From VAZQ01 sp963827585 (GTDB taxonomy: Bacteria; Pseudomonadota; Alphaproteobacteria; Rhizobiales; Xanthobacteraceae): a stretch of DNA of 64,000 nucleotides. Of this stretch, positions 16,617 to 25,928 are shown piece after piece; positions within the stretch are counted from its first letter, which is position 1, and every line of letters starts with the position of its first letter. The DNA is taken from positions 48,488 through 112,487 of the forward strand of contig CAWHCK010000058.1 of assembly GCA_963827585.1 (NCBI GenBank), given 5' to 3'. A model generated the notes under the pieces. That model saw only the letters and a list, made by a program, of their open reading frames with translations. It was not told the DNA's origin and did not search any database. Made by a program: the position numbers and the translations under genes.

Positions 16617-16856
16617 CTACTGTTTCGGCGACACGCGAGTCTTTACACTAGCCTTGCTGATCTTTACCGCGCCTTCGGGATGGTGTTCCTGCGGTGTTGT
16701 TATCACCAAATTCTCGGACCATGCCGTCACCTTCCGAAGTTCACCAACGGTCGTCGCGGACACTCCGATGTCTGGGTCCGCCTCGACCCGCATCTTACCC
16801 GGTAAGCCACCAAGAGCTATGTGGAGCGCGGAAATGCTTTTGGCCTTATACTGCAT
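16617..16856 (-). CDS. Hypothetical ORF with a second copy at 49.4 kb
   Basis: A 79-residue frame containing LPGKMRVEADPDIGVSATTV. A DNA segment at about 49388-49512 encodes a clearly related stretch (LPDTMQVEADQDIGVSAKN...LVITT) on the opposite strand of the window. Conservation of sequence in two places suggests either a real small gene or a repeat; no family recognised. The copy at 49 kb has lost part of the frame. Confidence 0.35.
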   Translation of the reverse strand: MQYKAKSISALHIALGGLPGKMRVEADPDIGVSATTVGELRKVTAWSENLVITTPQEHHPEGAVKISKASVKTRVSPKQ

Positions 16857-17075
16857 AAGGGTTGCTCACTATTCGTTCAGGCTTCATGGACCGACTTCTG
16901 CGCGGTACTCGCAGCGGCCGATCCGCCGAGCAGCGTGATGAACTCGCGCTGGTGTGCTCCCGCCGCGTGAGGACCGTAGTGCCAACCATAGCACATCATG
17001 CTGCTGCGGCCATCCGACCACGAGCGCCTCGGAGCCGACAGGCCGCGCCGCTTTTTTTTGAACCCCTCAGCCCCC

Positions 17076-17597
17076 TCACGCGCCCCTTTCTCTCCTTGCG
17101 CGAACCTTTGCGACCGCCCGCTCCCAGGCGCTCTGAGACGCAGTGGGGTCAATGGGGGCTGGAGATGGCGGCGCGGGGCATGAAGGTGCTGCAGGAGAGG
17201 GTTCGGCAGGTCTTGGGGTGCTTGCGACCGCCTTCTGCTCGTTCAGAGCCGTCTGTTTGCGGCGGAGCTTCTCAACTGCTTCCAGCCACGTAGAGCGGAT
17301 CGCTGGCACTCCCCGGTCCTCAACGGCCACCTGTCGGCTGCGGAGCTTCTCGGCCAAATTCGCGCGAGCGCTTCCAGCCGCCGCGCGCTTCATCTGAAGC
17401 TTGGTGGCTGGCGGCTCGGGATGCTGCACTACGAGCGGCAAGCTGGCGATAGGCGGCCTGGGGCTGAGCACCAAGCGGCGCGAGATGTGTGAGCAGGTCG
17501 AGCATTTGAAGGTATGGCGCTCAAATCCAGCCATCGGGCTGTCGGCTAGGCTCACCTGCATCAGGCGCATCTCAGCGCCACACGCCACGCACTTCAT
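17076..17597 (-). CDS. Zinc-ribbon hypothetical protein with W-x2-AVxKLR repeats
   Basis: A 173-residue protein. It opens with a zinc-ribbon: CVACGAEM (Cys pair), then FKCSTCSHISRRLV (second Cys pair). After a variable linker come three related helical repeats: NLAEKLRSRQ, TWLEAVEKLRRKQTAL and AWERAVAKVRARRE. This architecture is recurrent among Bradyrhizobium hypothetical proteins. The function is unknown; the ribbon suggests nucleic-acid or protein binding. The start MKCVACG at 17597 is the family start. Confidence 0.7.
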   Translation of the reverse strand: MKCVACGAEMRLMQVSLADSPMAGFERHTFKCSTCSHISRRLVLSPRPPIASLPLVVQHPEPPATKLQMKRAAAGSARANLAEKLRSRQVAVEDRGVPAIRSTWLEAVEKLRRKQTALNEQKAVASTPRPAEPSPAAPSCPAPPSPAPIDPTASQSAWERAVAKVRARRERGA

Positions 17598-17705
17598 CGC
17601 TCATCGCAGCCTCTGGGACATCCGGTTCACATGGGGCGTTAAGGCGGCTTGTGGTGTCAAGGTGTGGACTGGAGCATGTTGTGGACCGCAAGAAGGGTCT
17701 CTCTA

Positions 17706-17805
17706 CATGGCGAAATCGAACAACAACGGCGAGGCTTATCAGGAATTTCGAAGTTACCCCGGATGCCTTTGCGTTCCATTTCGGGCTCGAAGGAGGCTCA
17801 TTTCG
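17706..17805 (+). repeat. Diverged repeat, copy 2
   Basis: Partner of 16295-16396: GCGAAATCGAACAACAACGG through TTTCGAAGTTACC to CTCGAAGGAGGCTCATTT. It lies just beyond the 3' end of the broken ThuA-like gene. Confidence 0.5.
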
Positions 17806-18328
17806 TCGCTCGCCGCCGGCGGCAGGCGTTCGTATTGATCCCGAAGGCGCGAACGATACGTCGCCTACTATTCCGGCGGTATCACCCACGCTTGGGGCGT
17901 TACGTCGGATACGTTCGCGACAAGTCCCGCATCAGTCCCGTTCGCGGCCCAGACGACCGCTCCCGCGAGCATTTCCTGAAAACGTTCACTCGTCCAAACA
18001 TCGTCACGGTGGCCCATTGCGTTATAGTACACGCGGCCCTTACCCTCTTTACGGGCCCATGCGAGCGGGAATGGCGGCCGCCTGTATTCGGAGCCCCGCA
18101 TTCCGTCAGTCTCCAGGACGAGGAGAACGTGTGTGTCCTTCGCGAAGTTCTTTAGCGAATTCCTCCTTGATCGTGAAGGCTTCACCGGCACCCTGGAGTC
18201 CAGGGAACTTCGGATCGACCACTTTCACGCGCGCCTCTTGCTGGCTTCCGTGGCTGATGAACTCCCCGCCAAGCATCGCGATAAACGGGTCCGGGTTCTC
18301 CTGCATCTCGAAACGGCTGCCTTTCGAC

Positions 18329-19550
18329 GGTGATCTCAACCGATCGACGCAACACCTTCTAATCTTGCTGGATAAGGAGGTGGCAGATGGTGACGTCACG
18401 GATATTGTTCACGGCGAAGCAGAAGGATGAACTTTGGGAGCGCTGGAAGAACGGACAAAGTGTGTTAGCCATCTCCCGGGCGCTGGAAAGGAGGAACAAG
18501 ACCGGCGTCCAGCGGATCGTGGCTCTCAATGGAGGGATCGCTCCGGCGCCGCGTTGCAGAGCTGTGGCGGCATTGAAGCTTGAGGAGCGCGAAGAGATTT
18601 CCCGTGGGATTGCGGCCGGCCGGTCGGTCCGTCGGATCGCACGAGGTCTCAAACGATCGCCATCGACGATAAGCCGGGAGATTCGACGCAACGGCGGTTC
18701 GCAGACTTACCGTGCAAACCGGGCCGAGAGGAGCGCCTGGGAGCGGGCGCTGCGCCCTAAGCCTTGTCGCCTGGCGCTCCATGGGGAGTTACGATGGCGC
18801 GTGGCGCAGAAGCTTGCGCTGCAATGGTCGCCAGAGCAGATCTCCGGTTGGCTGAAGCAGCAGTTCCCGACCGACCGAGACATGCGGATATCTCACGAAG
18901 CGATCTATCGCAGTCTCTTTGTTCAGACGCGCGGCGTGCTGAAGAAGGAGCTGACGGCACAGTTGCGTACAAGGCGGCAGATGCGTCACGCCAAAGGCGG
19001 CAAGGCCAAGAATGGACAGGGGCACATACTCGATATGGTCTCTATCCGCGAGCGACCCGCCGAGGCCGAGGATCGCGCAGTTCCTGGCCATTGGGAAGGA
19101 GATCTTCTTACCGGAGCAAGCGACACGCACATCGTGACGCTCGTCGAACGCCACAGCCGCTTTACGATGCTCGTCAAGCTTCCAAGGAAGGACACGACGA
19201 CTGTGGTTGCCGCGCTCGCTAAGCACATCCGCAAATTGCCCGAGCAGCTACGACGCTCCCTGACGTGGGACCAAGGCAAGGAGATGTCTGGCCACAAACG
19301 CTTCACGGTTGCCACCAACGTGCAGGTTTACTTCTGTGATCCGCGCAGTCCATGGCAGCGTGGCAGCAACGAGAACACCAACGGCCTGCTGCGACAATAC
19401 TTCCCGAGAGGAACCGATCTCTCGCGCTTCTCCCAGGCCTACCTCAATGGCATTGCTCTGAGGCTCAATCAACGCCCGCGAAAGACCTTGGCCTTCGAAA
19501 CCCCTGCCAATAGACTGCAACTGGTGTTGCACTGACCGATTGAACTCACC
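18329..19550 (+). mobile_element. IS30 family insertion sequence
   Basis: About 1.22 kb with imperfect terminal inverted repeats of 28 bases (18329-18356 and 19523-19550), both beginning GGTGA and ending GCAACACC, 21 of 28 matching by eye. It carries one full transposase. The flanks allow a two-base AC duplication, in line with the 2-3 bases known for IS30, but this is not certain. It sits inside the ThuA-like gene in opposite orientation. Confidence 0.85.
18387..19535 (+). CDS. IS30 family transposase
   Basis: A 382-residue full-length transposase. N-terminal helix-turn-helix parts are seen at about residues 75-105 (SVRRIARGLKRSPSTISREI). The DDE catalytic triad is Asp239 (GHWEGDLL), Asp295 (TWDQGKEM) and Glu329 (RGSNENTNGLLRQYFP), the last in the classical IS30 context. 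No frameshift, so the element may still be active. Confidence 0.95.
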   Translation: MVTSRILFTAKQKDELWERWKNGQSVLAISRALERRNKTGVQRIVALNGGIAPAPRCRAVAALKLEEREEISRGIAAGRSVRRIARGLKRSPSTISREIRRNGGSQTYRANRAERSAWERALRPKPCRLALHGELRWRVAQKLALQWSPEQISGWLKQQFPTDRDMRISHEAIYRSLFVQTRGVLKKELTAQLRTRRQMRHAKGGKAKNGQGHILDMVSIRERPAEAEDRAVPGHWEGDLLTGASDTHIVTLVERHSRFTMLVKLPRKDTTTVVAALAKHIRKLPEQLRRSLTWDQGKEMSGHKRFTVATNVQVYFCDPRSPWQRGSNENTNGLLRQYFPRGTDLSRFSQAYLNGIALRLNQRPRKTLAFETPANRLQLVLH

Positions 19551-20044
19551 ACGTGAAACGTGTCGCTCGCGGAATGCACGCCGATGAACCCCTTTCCGTC
19601 GCGGATCGCGGAGAGAAGGGCCTGCTTCCGTGCAAGCTTCATGGGCGGCATCCCGTCGGTGCCCGCCTCGGTCAGATCCCCGGACGTGAAGAAGAAGAAA
19701 GCATCGAATTGAGCCAAATCGCCGTCGAAAACCCGCCCATCCTTCGTGGCAACGATCTCGAAGCCGTGCTTCTCGCCGACGGTCAGAGGGTCGCTTCGGA
19801 TAGGGAGGGAGCCGCGCCGTTTCGCTTCACTGGATCGTGCTCGAACCCGGAGGACTTGGTGAAGAGAAGGTCCGGCCAGCGCGAGCGGCGGCCCACTCGC
19901 CGGCGAGGTCGGGAAGGACAGCGCGAGACAGGCGGCAAGGCGTCACGCCGGCGGTTGGGCTGACCGCAAGCAGCCGGCCCGAGAACGGCCCCAATTGCAG
20001 CCTCTGCTCCCAAAGCATCCATCAGACTGGTTGGGAAGCGGCAC

Positions 20045-20934
20045 TTGCGGGGGAATGCCGTGGCTGAGTTCGGACGCGCACGCGGGCGCATCGCCGCGCT
20101 CGCCGCAGCCGTTGCGCTGTCGCCTGCGCGGCGAGGAAACCGGGGGCTCGGCGCACGCGCAGACGAGCGACGATACCGCGGAGGCTCGATCGATATCGGC
20201 GCCCGCGCCGGGCTTGCCGGCGACGCTCCGGTCCGAACCGCCCCGCGACAGGACGGTGCAGCCGGCCCCTTCGAGCTTAGCGCCCGCGCCGGATTTGCAT
20301 CCGACTACATCTACCGCGGCGTCACGCTGTCCGGTCGCAAACCGGCGGTCGGCGCCGGCTTCGAAGCCAGCGATCGGCCTGCTCTATGCCGGCGGCACCA
20401 TCACGAGCGTCAAGCTGCCGACCCAGCCGAACGCCGAAATCACCATGAGCGGCGGCGTTCGCCGAGGCTTGGGCAACGTCGAGCTCGATTTCGGCAGGAC
20501 CTACTTCGCTATCCCGGCGAGACTGCCGCCCGGCGTCCTCCCGGCATCGAATATTGGGAAGACCGCGCTCCGCGCCGACGCGCCGGATGGCGCAGGTTCG
20601 ACTCGCATCGCCGGCGGATACGCCTATTCGCCTAACGTCTCGAAAACCGGCGCGTGGAGCCAGTACGCGGCCGTTGGGCCTCGGCTCGAGCTGCCGGCAC
20701 ATGTGCTGCCGCAGAACTTCGCCGCGTCGTTCACGGCGGCGCCGGCTATTCCTGGTTCGGCAGTCAGTCGGCCGCGCTCGGAGGATTCCCGCTGCCGGCC
20801 TATCTCAACTGGCAGGCGGGCGTGACCTTCACCCGCGGGAATGTTCAATCTCGACCTGCGCTACTTACGACACCAACTTGTCGAAGGAGAACTGCTTACG
20901 TCTTCACCGGCGATCCCGACGCCACGGCCCGTGG
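20045..20934 (+). pseudogene. TorF-like putative porin gene, multiply frameshifted
   Basis: Segments in three frames assemble into an outer-membrane protein of the TIGR02001/TorF type: FELSARAGFASDYIYRGVTL (the family start after the signal peptide), IGLLYAGGTI, ELDFGRTYF, YPGETAARRPPGIEYWE, GGYAYSPNVSKTGAWSQYAA, then GYSWFGSQSAALGGFPLPAY, LNWQAGVTFT and FNLDLRY. At least four frame changes are needed in under 900 bases, so no full product can be made from this sequence. The family is a predicted beta-barrel of unknown substrate. Confidence 0.7.
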
Positions 20935-21284
20935 AAAGCATCGATCCGGTAGAAGATGCCGGAAGGTATCATATCACGCTGGTGCAATGCCACGTTCGTC
21001 GCGAAGTTCTGGTTCGCATTGCAGTAGCCGGTTGGTCAAAGTGGCAGCGACGGGTATGTCGGTTCCCGGCACAAATGCGAAGTGCCGGCATGGCTCGCCC
21101 CGAAAACGTTCGCTCGCAGTGAACCTGTCCAAAGGCGGCCGGCAGCCGCCCGATTCAACAAATTTCGGGTCTCTACCAAGGACCTCCCGACCCTCCACCG
21201 GCAGGCTGGAGAATGCGGCAAACCGCCTGCGCACGGCGGTCGCCGGCTGGTATGATCGGCGGCGGCACCTGGGAGGAACCTCCC

Positions 21285-22272
21285 ATGTCCGGCATGGGGC
21301 GGCGCGAGTTCGTGGCGCTGCTCGGCGGTGCGGCGGCGTGGCCCTGGCGGCGCGCGCGCGCAGCAGGCGATGCCGGTGATCGGGTTTCTCCATAGTCAAT
21401 CGTCCGATGGGTTCCCGGAGCCGCTGCGCGGATTTCGCCAGGGACTGAACGAGGCGGGCTATATCGAATACACCAACGTGGCGGTCGAATACCGTTGGGC
21501 CGATAATCAGTCTGACCGGCTACCGGCGTTGGCGGAAGAACTCGTTCGACGGCAGGTCCCCGTGATCGCCGCGTTCGGTTCTCCTGCGACGTTTGCCGCC
21601 AAGGCGGCAACCACGACGATCCCCATCGTCTTCAATATAGGCGACGATCCGGTCAGAAGTGGTCTTGTCGCCAGCATCGGCCGGCCGGGCGGCAACCTGA
21701 CCGGTGTCAATTTTCTTACCGGCGAGTTGGCAGCGAAGCGGCTGGAACTGTTGCGTGAATTGGTGCCGGGGGCCACTCGCGTTGCAGTGCTCGTCAATCC
21801 GGCTGGTGGACCAATTACCAAGGCGGCGCTGCGCGACTTGGAACCGGCTGCCCGCGCCATGGGACTGCAAATCCAGGTTCTCAACGCTACGACTAGCCGC
21901 GAGATCAATGCTGCCTTCGCAAGTTTTGTAAGCGAGCGACCCGACGCCCTCTTCGTCGGCCCCGGCGCCTTCTACACCGCGCGGCGCGTCCAGATTACCC
22001 AACTGGCGGCACGCTACGGAATTCCGGCCGCTTATTCGGTGCGTCAATACGCCGAGGCCGGCGGGTTGATGAGCTACGGTGCGAGCAATGCGGATGCGTG
22101 GCGTCAGGTCGGCGCCTATGTCGGCCGTATCTTGAAGGGCGCCAAGCCTGCGGACTTGCCAGTGGTGCAGTCGTCCAAATTTGAGTTGGTCATCAACGCA
22201 GAGACCGCCCGCATGCTTGGCCTCGCGGTGCCGGCGTCGCTTCTCGCCATCGCCGACGAGGTGATCGAATGA
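21285..22272 (+). CDS. ABC transporter substrate-binding protein, leader frameshifted
   Basis: An ABC_sub_bind (PF04392) protein of about 320 residues. GGGAGG at 21271-21276 and ATG 21285 start the usual leader MSGMGRREFVALLGGAAAWP, but this frame stops at 21395. The mature protein, from ARAQQAMPVIGFLHSQSSD, lies in another frame open from 21328 to 22272. A lost C in the CCC run near 21344 would explain it. The mature part looks complete: VILVNPAGG-like core, GLMSYGAS and the C-terminal SLLAIADEVIE. A paralogue with the same leader is at 28348. It overlaps the next gene by 4 bases before a second start. Confidence 0.75.
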
Positions 22273-22298
22273 AAGGGGCCGGAAAGGGAGGGTCCACA

Positions 22299-23276
22299 AT
22301 GAAACTTCCCCGCCGAAATTTTCTGTATCTTGTAGCGGGCGCTGCCGCGCTCCCCGCCGTTTCGCGGGTCGCTTGGGCGCAAGCCTATCCGTCGCGGCCA
22401 GTGACCTTGATTGTCTTCGTTCCCGCCGGCGGTACGCCCGACATCGTCGCGCGGCTCGTTGGTCAAGGGCTGTCGCAGCGCCTCGGCCAGTCCGTCGTCA
22501 TCGACAACCGGCCGGGCGGCGGCGGCAATCTCGCACTTCAGGCGGTCGCGCGCGCTCCTGCCGACGGCCACACGCTCCTTCTTGTCGCCACCCCGCACGT
22601 CATCAACGTGACGCTCTATGAGAAGAGCACCGTCACCGTCACGCGCGACATTGTCCCGGTCGCGAGCATCAGCAGCAATTCCTTCGTTTTGTTGGTCAAT
22701 CCGTCGTTCCCGGCCAAAACCGTCGCCGAGTTCATGACCCATGCCAGGGCCAATCCCGGCAAGATCAACCAAGTTTCGAGCGGGACCGGAAACTTGACCC
22801 ATCTCTGCGGCGAGCTGTTCCGGATGATGACCGGCATCGAAGTGGTGCATGTGCCCTATCGTGGCACGCCGGCGGCGCATTCGGCACTGATGGCCGGCGA
22901 CGTGCACGCGATGATGTTCAACGCCGTTGGCTCGGCGGTGCCGCATATCCAGTCGGGAGGATTGCGCGCACTTGGGGTGTCGGCCACCGCGCGCCTACGG
23001 GTGTTGCCGGACATCCCGCTGATCGGCGATGTTGTTCCGGGCTACGCGGTGACCGGCAAACTCGGCATCGGCGTTCCTAAGGGCACCCCGGCCGAGATCG
23101 TCGAGCGGCTCAACCAGGAGGTCAACGCGGTGCTCACCGATCCGGCGGTGAAGGCGCGGATGTCCGAACTTGGTAGTGAAATATTTACTAGCTCGCCCGC
23201 CGACTTCGCCAAGCTCATCGCCGAGGAAACCGAGAAGTGGAGCTTATACCAACCCGCTGAGTGGCTGACTCTCTAG
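22299..23276 (+). CDS. Bug family (TctC) solute-binding protein, C-terminus replaced by IS630
   Basis: About 325 residues from ATG 22299. A Tat/Sec-like leader (KLPRRNFLYLVAGAAALPAV) leads to AYPSRPVTLIVFVPAGGTPD, the signature start of Bug/tripartite tricarboxylate transporter binding proteins, with IDNRPGGGGN and the VPYRGT motif later. These periplasmic proteins bind small carboxylates. At the end, an IS630 element has entered, so the reading frame now finishes EKWSLYQPAEWLTL. The original end, KVVKFAGLKAE, is found intact just beyond the IS at 24412-24447. The fold is probably kept. Confidence 0.85.
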   Translation: MKLPRRNFLYLVAGAAALPAVSRVAWAQAYPSRPVTLIVFVPAGGTPDIVARLVGQGLSQRLGQSVVIDNRPGGGGNLALQAVARAPADGHTLLLVATPHVINVTLYEKSTVTVTRDIVPVASISSNSFVLLVNPSFPAKTVAEFMTHARANPGKINQVSSGTGNLTHLCGELFRMMTGIEVVHVPYRGTPAAHSALMAGDVHAMMFNAVGSAVPHIQSGGLRALGVSATARLRVLPDIPLIGDVVPGYAVTGKLGIGVPKGTPAEIVERLNQEVNAVLTDPAVKARMSELGSEIFTSSPADFAKLIAEETEKWSLYQPAEWLTL

Positions 23277-24412
23277 GGATTCCCGAATCGACGACGGCAT
23301 GATTCAAGATGGCAAACTGAGGGGGTTTGCCATGGGCCAGGCTATTCCGGTGCGGACGGACTATACCGCCGGCGAGGTTCGCCGGTTTGCCCAGCGAGCG
23401 AAAGATGCTGCGCAGGCGCGACGGCTGTTAGCAATTGCAGCGGTGCTCGACGGGGCCTCGCGGGAAGAGGCGGCGAAGATCGGTGGCATGGATCGTCAGA
23501 CGCTGCGGGACTGGGTGATCCGGTTCAACGAGCAGGGAGCGGACAGTCTCATCAATATTCCTTCTCCGGGAATGCCGCCCAAGCTCAACGCTAGGCACAA
23601 GGCCTTTCTCGCCCGAATCGTGGAGGAGGGTCCGATCCCTGCGATCCATGGCGTGGTGCGCTGGCGGGCGTGCGATCTGATCATGCGGCTGTATGAGGAG
23701 TTCGGGCTGTCGGTGTCGGACGATACGATCTATCGCGCCCTCAAGAAGTTGGGCTTCTCGCATGTGAGCGCCCGGCCCAAGGCATACAAGCAGAATGCCG
23801 AGGCCATGGACGCGTTCAAAAAAACTTCGCCGAGCGTGTGGCGGAAATCCGCGCGAAGCTCGCACCCGGCACACCGGTAGAGGTCTGGTTCCAAGACGAG
23901 ATGCGGGTGGGCCAAAAGAACAAGCTCACCTATCGCTGGGCCAGGAAAGGTTCACGCCCCCGTGCTGCCCACGATCAACGGACCCAATCGACCTATCTGT
24001 TCGGTGCGGTCTGCCCCGAACGCGGAGCCGGTGCCGCCCTCGTGCTGCCGGCCTGCAACTGCGAAGCCATGCAGCTCCATCTCGACGAGATCGCAACCAA
24101 AGTCGCCCCCGGAGCGCACGCCGTTATCCTCCTTGATCAGGCTGGCTGGCATGGCGCCAAAGCCCTGGTCGTTCCGAGCAACGTCTCACTCGTGCCGCTG
24201 CCACCGCGCGCACCCGAACTCAACGGCCAGGAAAACATCTGGCAGTTCATGCGTCAGAATTGGTTGTCAAACCGGATCTTCAAATCCTTCGACGATATCG
24301 TCGACCACTGCTGCTACGCTTGGAACACACTCATCGACCAACCCTGGAAGATCATGTCCATCGCGCGACGCGACTGGGCAGCAGTCGGTCACTCAATCTG
24401 AGGCTTGGTATA
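23245..24412 (+). mobile_element. IS630 family insertion sequence
   Basis: About 1.17 kb between inverted repeats TATACCAACCC (23245 on) and GGCTTGGTATA (to 24412). IS630/Tc1-type elements insert at TA and duplicate it, which fits the TATA at both ends. It lies in the last codons of the Bug-family gene, with the native gene end beyond its right side. Confidence 0.85.
23332..24401 (+). CDS. IS630 family transposase, two-frame with A7C slip site
   Basis: The first frame (ATG 23332 to 23880) carries the helix-turn-helix part (AVLDGASREEAAKIGGMDRQ). The second (to 24401) carries the DDE core: VEVWFQDEMRVGQKN (Asp), VILLDQAGWHGA (Asp) and APELNGQENIWQFMR (Glu). They join by a -1 shift at TTCAAAAAAAC (23815-23825), giving FKKNFAERVAEIRAKL. 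Programmed -1 frameshifting on such A-runs is known in IS630, so this is probably a working gene rather than a broken one. Confidence 0.88.
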
Positions 24413-24447
24413 AGGTGGTCAAGTTCGCCGGCCTCAAAGCGGAGTAG
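24413..24447 (+). pseudogene. Severed 3' end of the Bug-family gene
   Basis: Reads KVVKFAGLKAE and stop, the usual C-terminus of Bug proteins, cut from its gene by the IS630. Confidence 0.8.
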
Positions 24448-24449
24448 GC

Positions 24450-24736
24450 CAGCCGGTCCACATTCCATAAATCGCCCGCGAAACCAGTTCACGCAAGTCG
24501 CTTTAGGACAATCTCCCGCAAATTCCTATACTTACCTCCCATGAATGAAAAAATGCCCGGCATTTGGGGAAGGGGCCTTAACTGATTTTTGGTTTCCACA
24601 AAGGGGGGGGGGGTGGGGCCCATGGCGGATGACCATTCCGCCGAATGGGACCGAGGCAAGCGAGCAAAGGTTCTGCGGCGGAGATGCTCCTAGCGCGGAG
24701 CCCGCCAGCAACATCAGCCGCATCCTACCTGCAACA
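24450..24736. other. Intergenic region with an 11-base G tract
   Basis: No gene seen. It contains a run of about eleven G near 24603-24613. Such a tract is unusual and error-prone in sequencing. Confidence 0.5.
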
Positions 24737-25378
24737 CTAATCTCGCCAGAAGTCGCGGAACCTGTCGGGTGAAAGCTCGGTGTATCGGACGGTGTGCTGG
24801 ATGTTCTTGTGGCCGAGATAGTGCTGCAAGGCTCGGGTATCGTGCCCGTCGTTGGCAAGCTTATAGCCGCACGCATGCCGCAGCATGTGAGGATGCAGTG
24901 GGAAAGGCATCCTGGCGGCCTTGCCGAGCCTCTGGATGAGATGGTGGAAGCCGATGGTGCTCATTGGTCCGCCGCGCTCCGTGACGAAGACGTAGGCCTC
25001 GGTCGGGCTTTCTCGGCGGAGCTTGCGTAAGGCACGAATCTCATCGCCCCGGATAGGATGGACGGATGGCGTGCCGTTCTTGGCCCTGCGGACGTGCATG
25101 CGGCCGTGGTCTAGCTCGACCTGATGCCATTGGAGATCGCAGACCTCCGAGGCTCGCAGTCCATGACGATAGGTGACCAGGACCATGGTCGCGTCTCGAT
25201 GTCCGTAGCGGCTGTGCTTGCGGGCATAGTCCATGAGCTTTTCGATCTCGCGGCGGTCAGGTATTTCCGAACTGTACAGTTTACAGTGGTTGGTGGGCTG
25301 GCATCTGTCTTTGATTCCGCATAGGAAATTCCGCGCCGTTGAACGACTGGAAAGATAATACATTTTTGTACAGTGCAT
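24737..25378 (-). CDS. Tyrosine-type site-specific recombinase
   Basis: A 213-residue integrase with a catalytic domain only. The box I arginine is in TYRHGLRASEVCDLQW, box II is HMLRHACGYKLA (H-x-x-R), then LGHKNIQHTVRY with the second histidine and the nucleophilic tyrosine. A short N-terminus without a core-binding domain is usual for this FimB-like group, common as orphan recombinases in Bradyrhizobium islands. They invert or exchange small DNA segments. The true start is unclear: ATG 25378 or 25363, neither with a good Shine-Dalgarno sequence. All catalytic residues are present. Confidence 0.85.
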   Translation of the reverse strand: MHCTKMYYLSSRSTARNFLCGIKDRCQPTNHCKLYSSEIPDRREIEKLMDYARKHSRYGHRDATMVLVTYRHGLRASEVCDLQWHQVELDHGRMHVRRAKNGTPSVHPIRGDEIRALRKLRRESPTEAYVFVTERGGPMSTIGFHHLIQRLGKAARMPFPLHPHMLRHACGYKLANDGHDTRALQHYLGHKNIQHTVRYTELSPDRFRDFWRD

Positions 25379-25502
25379 AAATTGCGGCTCGCTGTGCTCT
25401 GCCCAATGTCACCCCGATGACGCCAGGTCGCAGCACGTTTGCTCTCGGCCGGTCCTGCGCCGCCGCTCGGCCTCCATCACCGCACCTGCCACATCGTGGA
25501 GG

Positions 25503-25860
25503 TCACGGGCCAGATGGGGATGGCACCTTACGCTTCGCGACCACGGTGTCCGCCGCGTCCATGACCTTGTTCGGTCCGTCCGGGACAACATCGGGCGCGG
25601 GCAATGCGACAGCTTCCGTAGCGCCTTCGATCACCTTGGCCTGCTGCTCTAGCATGGCCTGAAGCGCCTCAACGGCCTGTTCGAGCTGCTCGTCGCTCAT
25701 CGCCTTAACCCATTGGCTTTGCTCGACTTTCATCCCGCGAGGCACGAACAAAGCCGGGATTTTCAAATAGACGGCGGGTTGATTGCGCGCGACCTTTTCA
25801 ATTGCCTTTTTGCCCTGGTGACGGAACTTCAGCAGCAGCTCACTCGCGACCCTTCATTTT
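25503..25860 (-). pseudogene. Hypothetical protein, truncated paralogue of 26599-26976
   Basis: The frame from about 25845 downward reads ASELLLKFRHQGKKAIEKVA, RNQPAVYLKIPALFVPRGMK and VKAMSDEQLEQAVEAL, then VALPAPD. It parallels the neighbour at 26599-26976 (LVPREMRVE, VKAMTDSQLEAGIEAL, VALPAPS). A stop lies just before this frame and a short in-frame start (MKGRE) is off by one base, so the 5' end seems frameshifted. Function unknown. Confidence 0.5.
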
Positions 25861-25928
25861 TGAGACAAACGTGCCTCTCCGCTACTTGCCTAGGCTGCGC
25901 CACCGCCCTCATTGACCCGTTGTGAAAC

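Larger units (their letters stand above)
17868..20018 (-). pseudogene. ThuA-like domain gene, split by an IS30 and frameshifts
   Basis: Minus-strand pieces together make a ThuA-like (trehalose utilisation, PF06283) protein. In order they are LLFTKSSGFEHDPVKRNG (from about 20,000), KHGFEIVATKDG, LAQFDAFFFFTSGDL, FIGVHSASDTFH, then an IS30 insertion, then ENPDPFIAMLGGEFISHG, KVVDPKFPGL and FPLAWARKEGKGRVYYNAMG ending at 17868. Frameshifts lie near 19783 and 18155. ThuA-like proteins have a glutamine-amidotransferase-like fold and are often in sugar catabolism. The IS insertion alone inactivates the gene. Confidence 0.8.
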
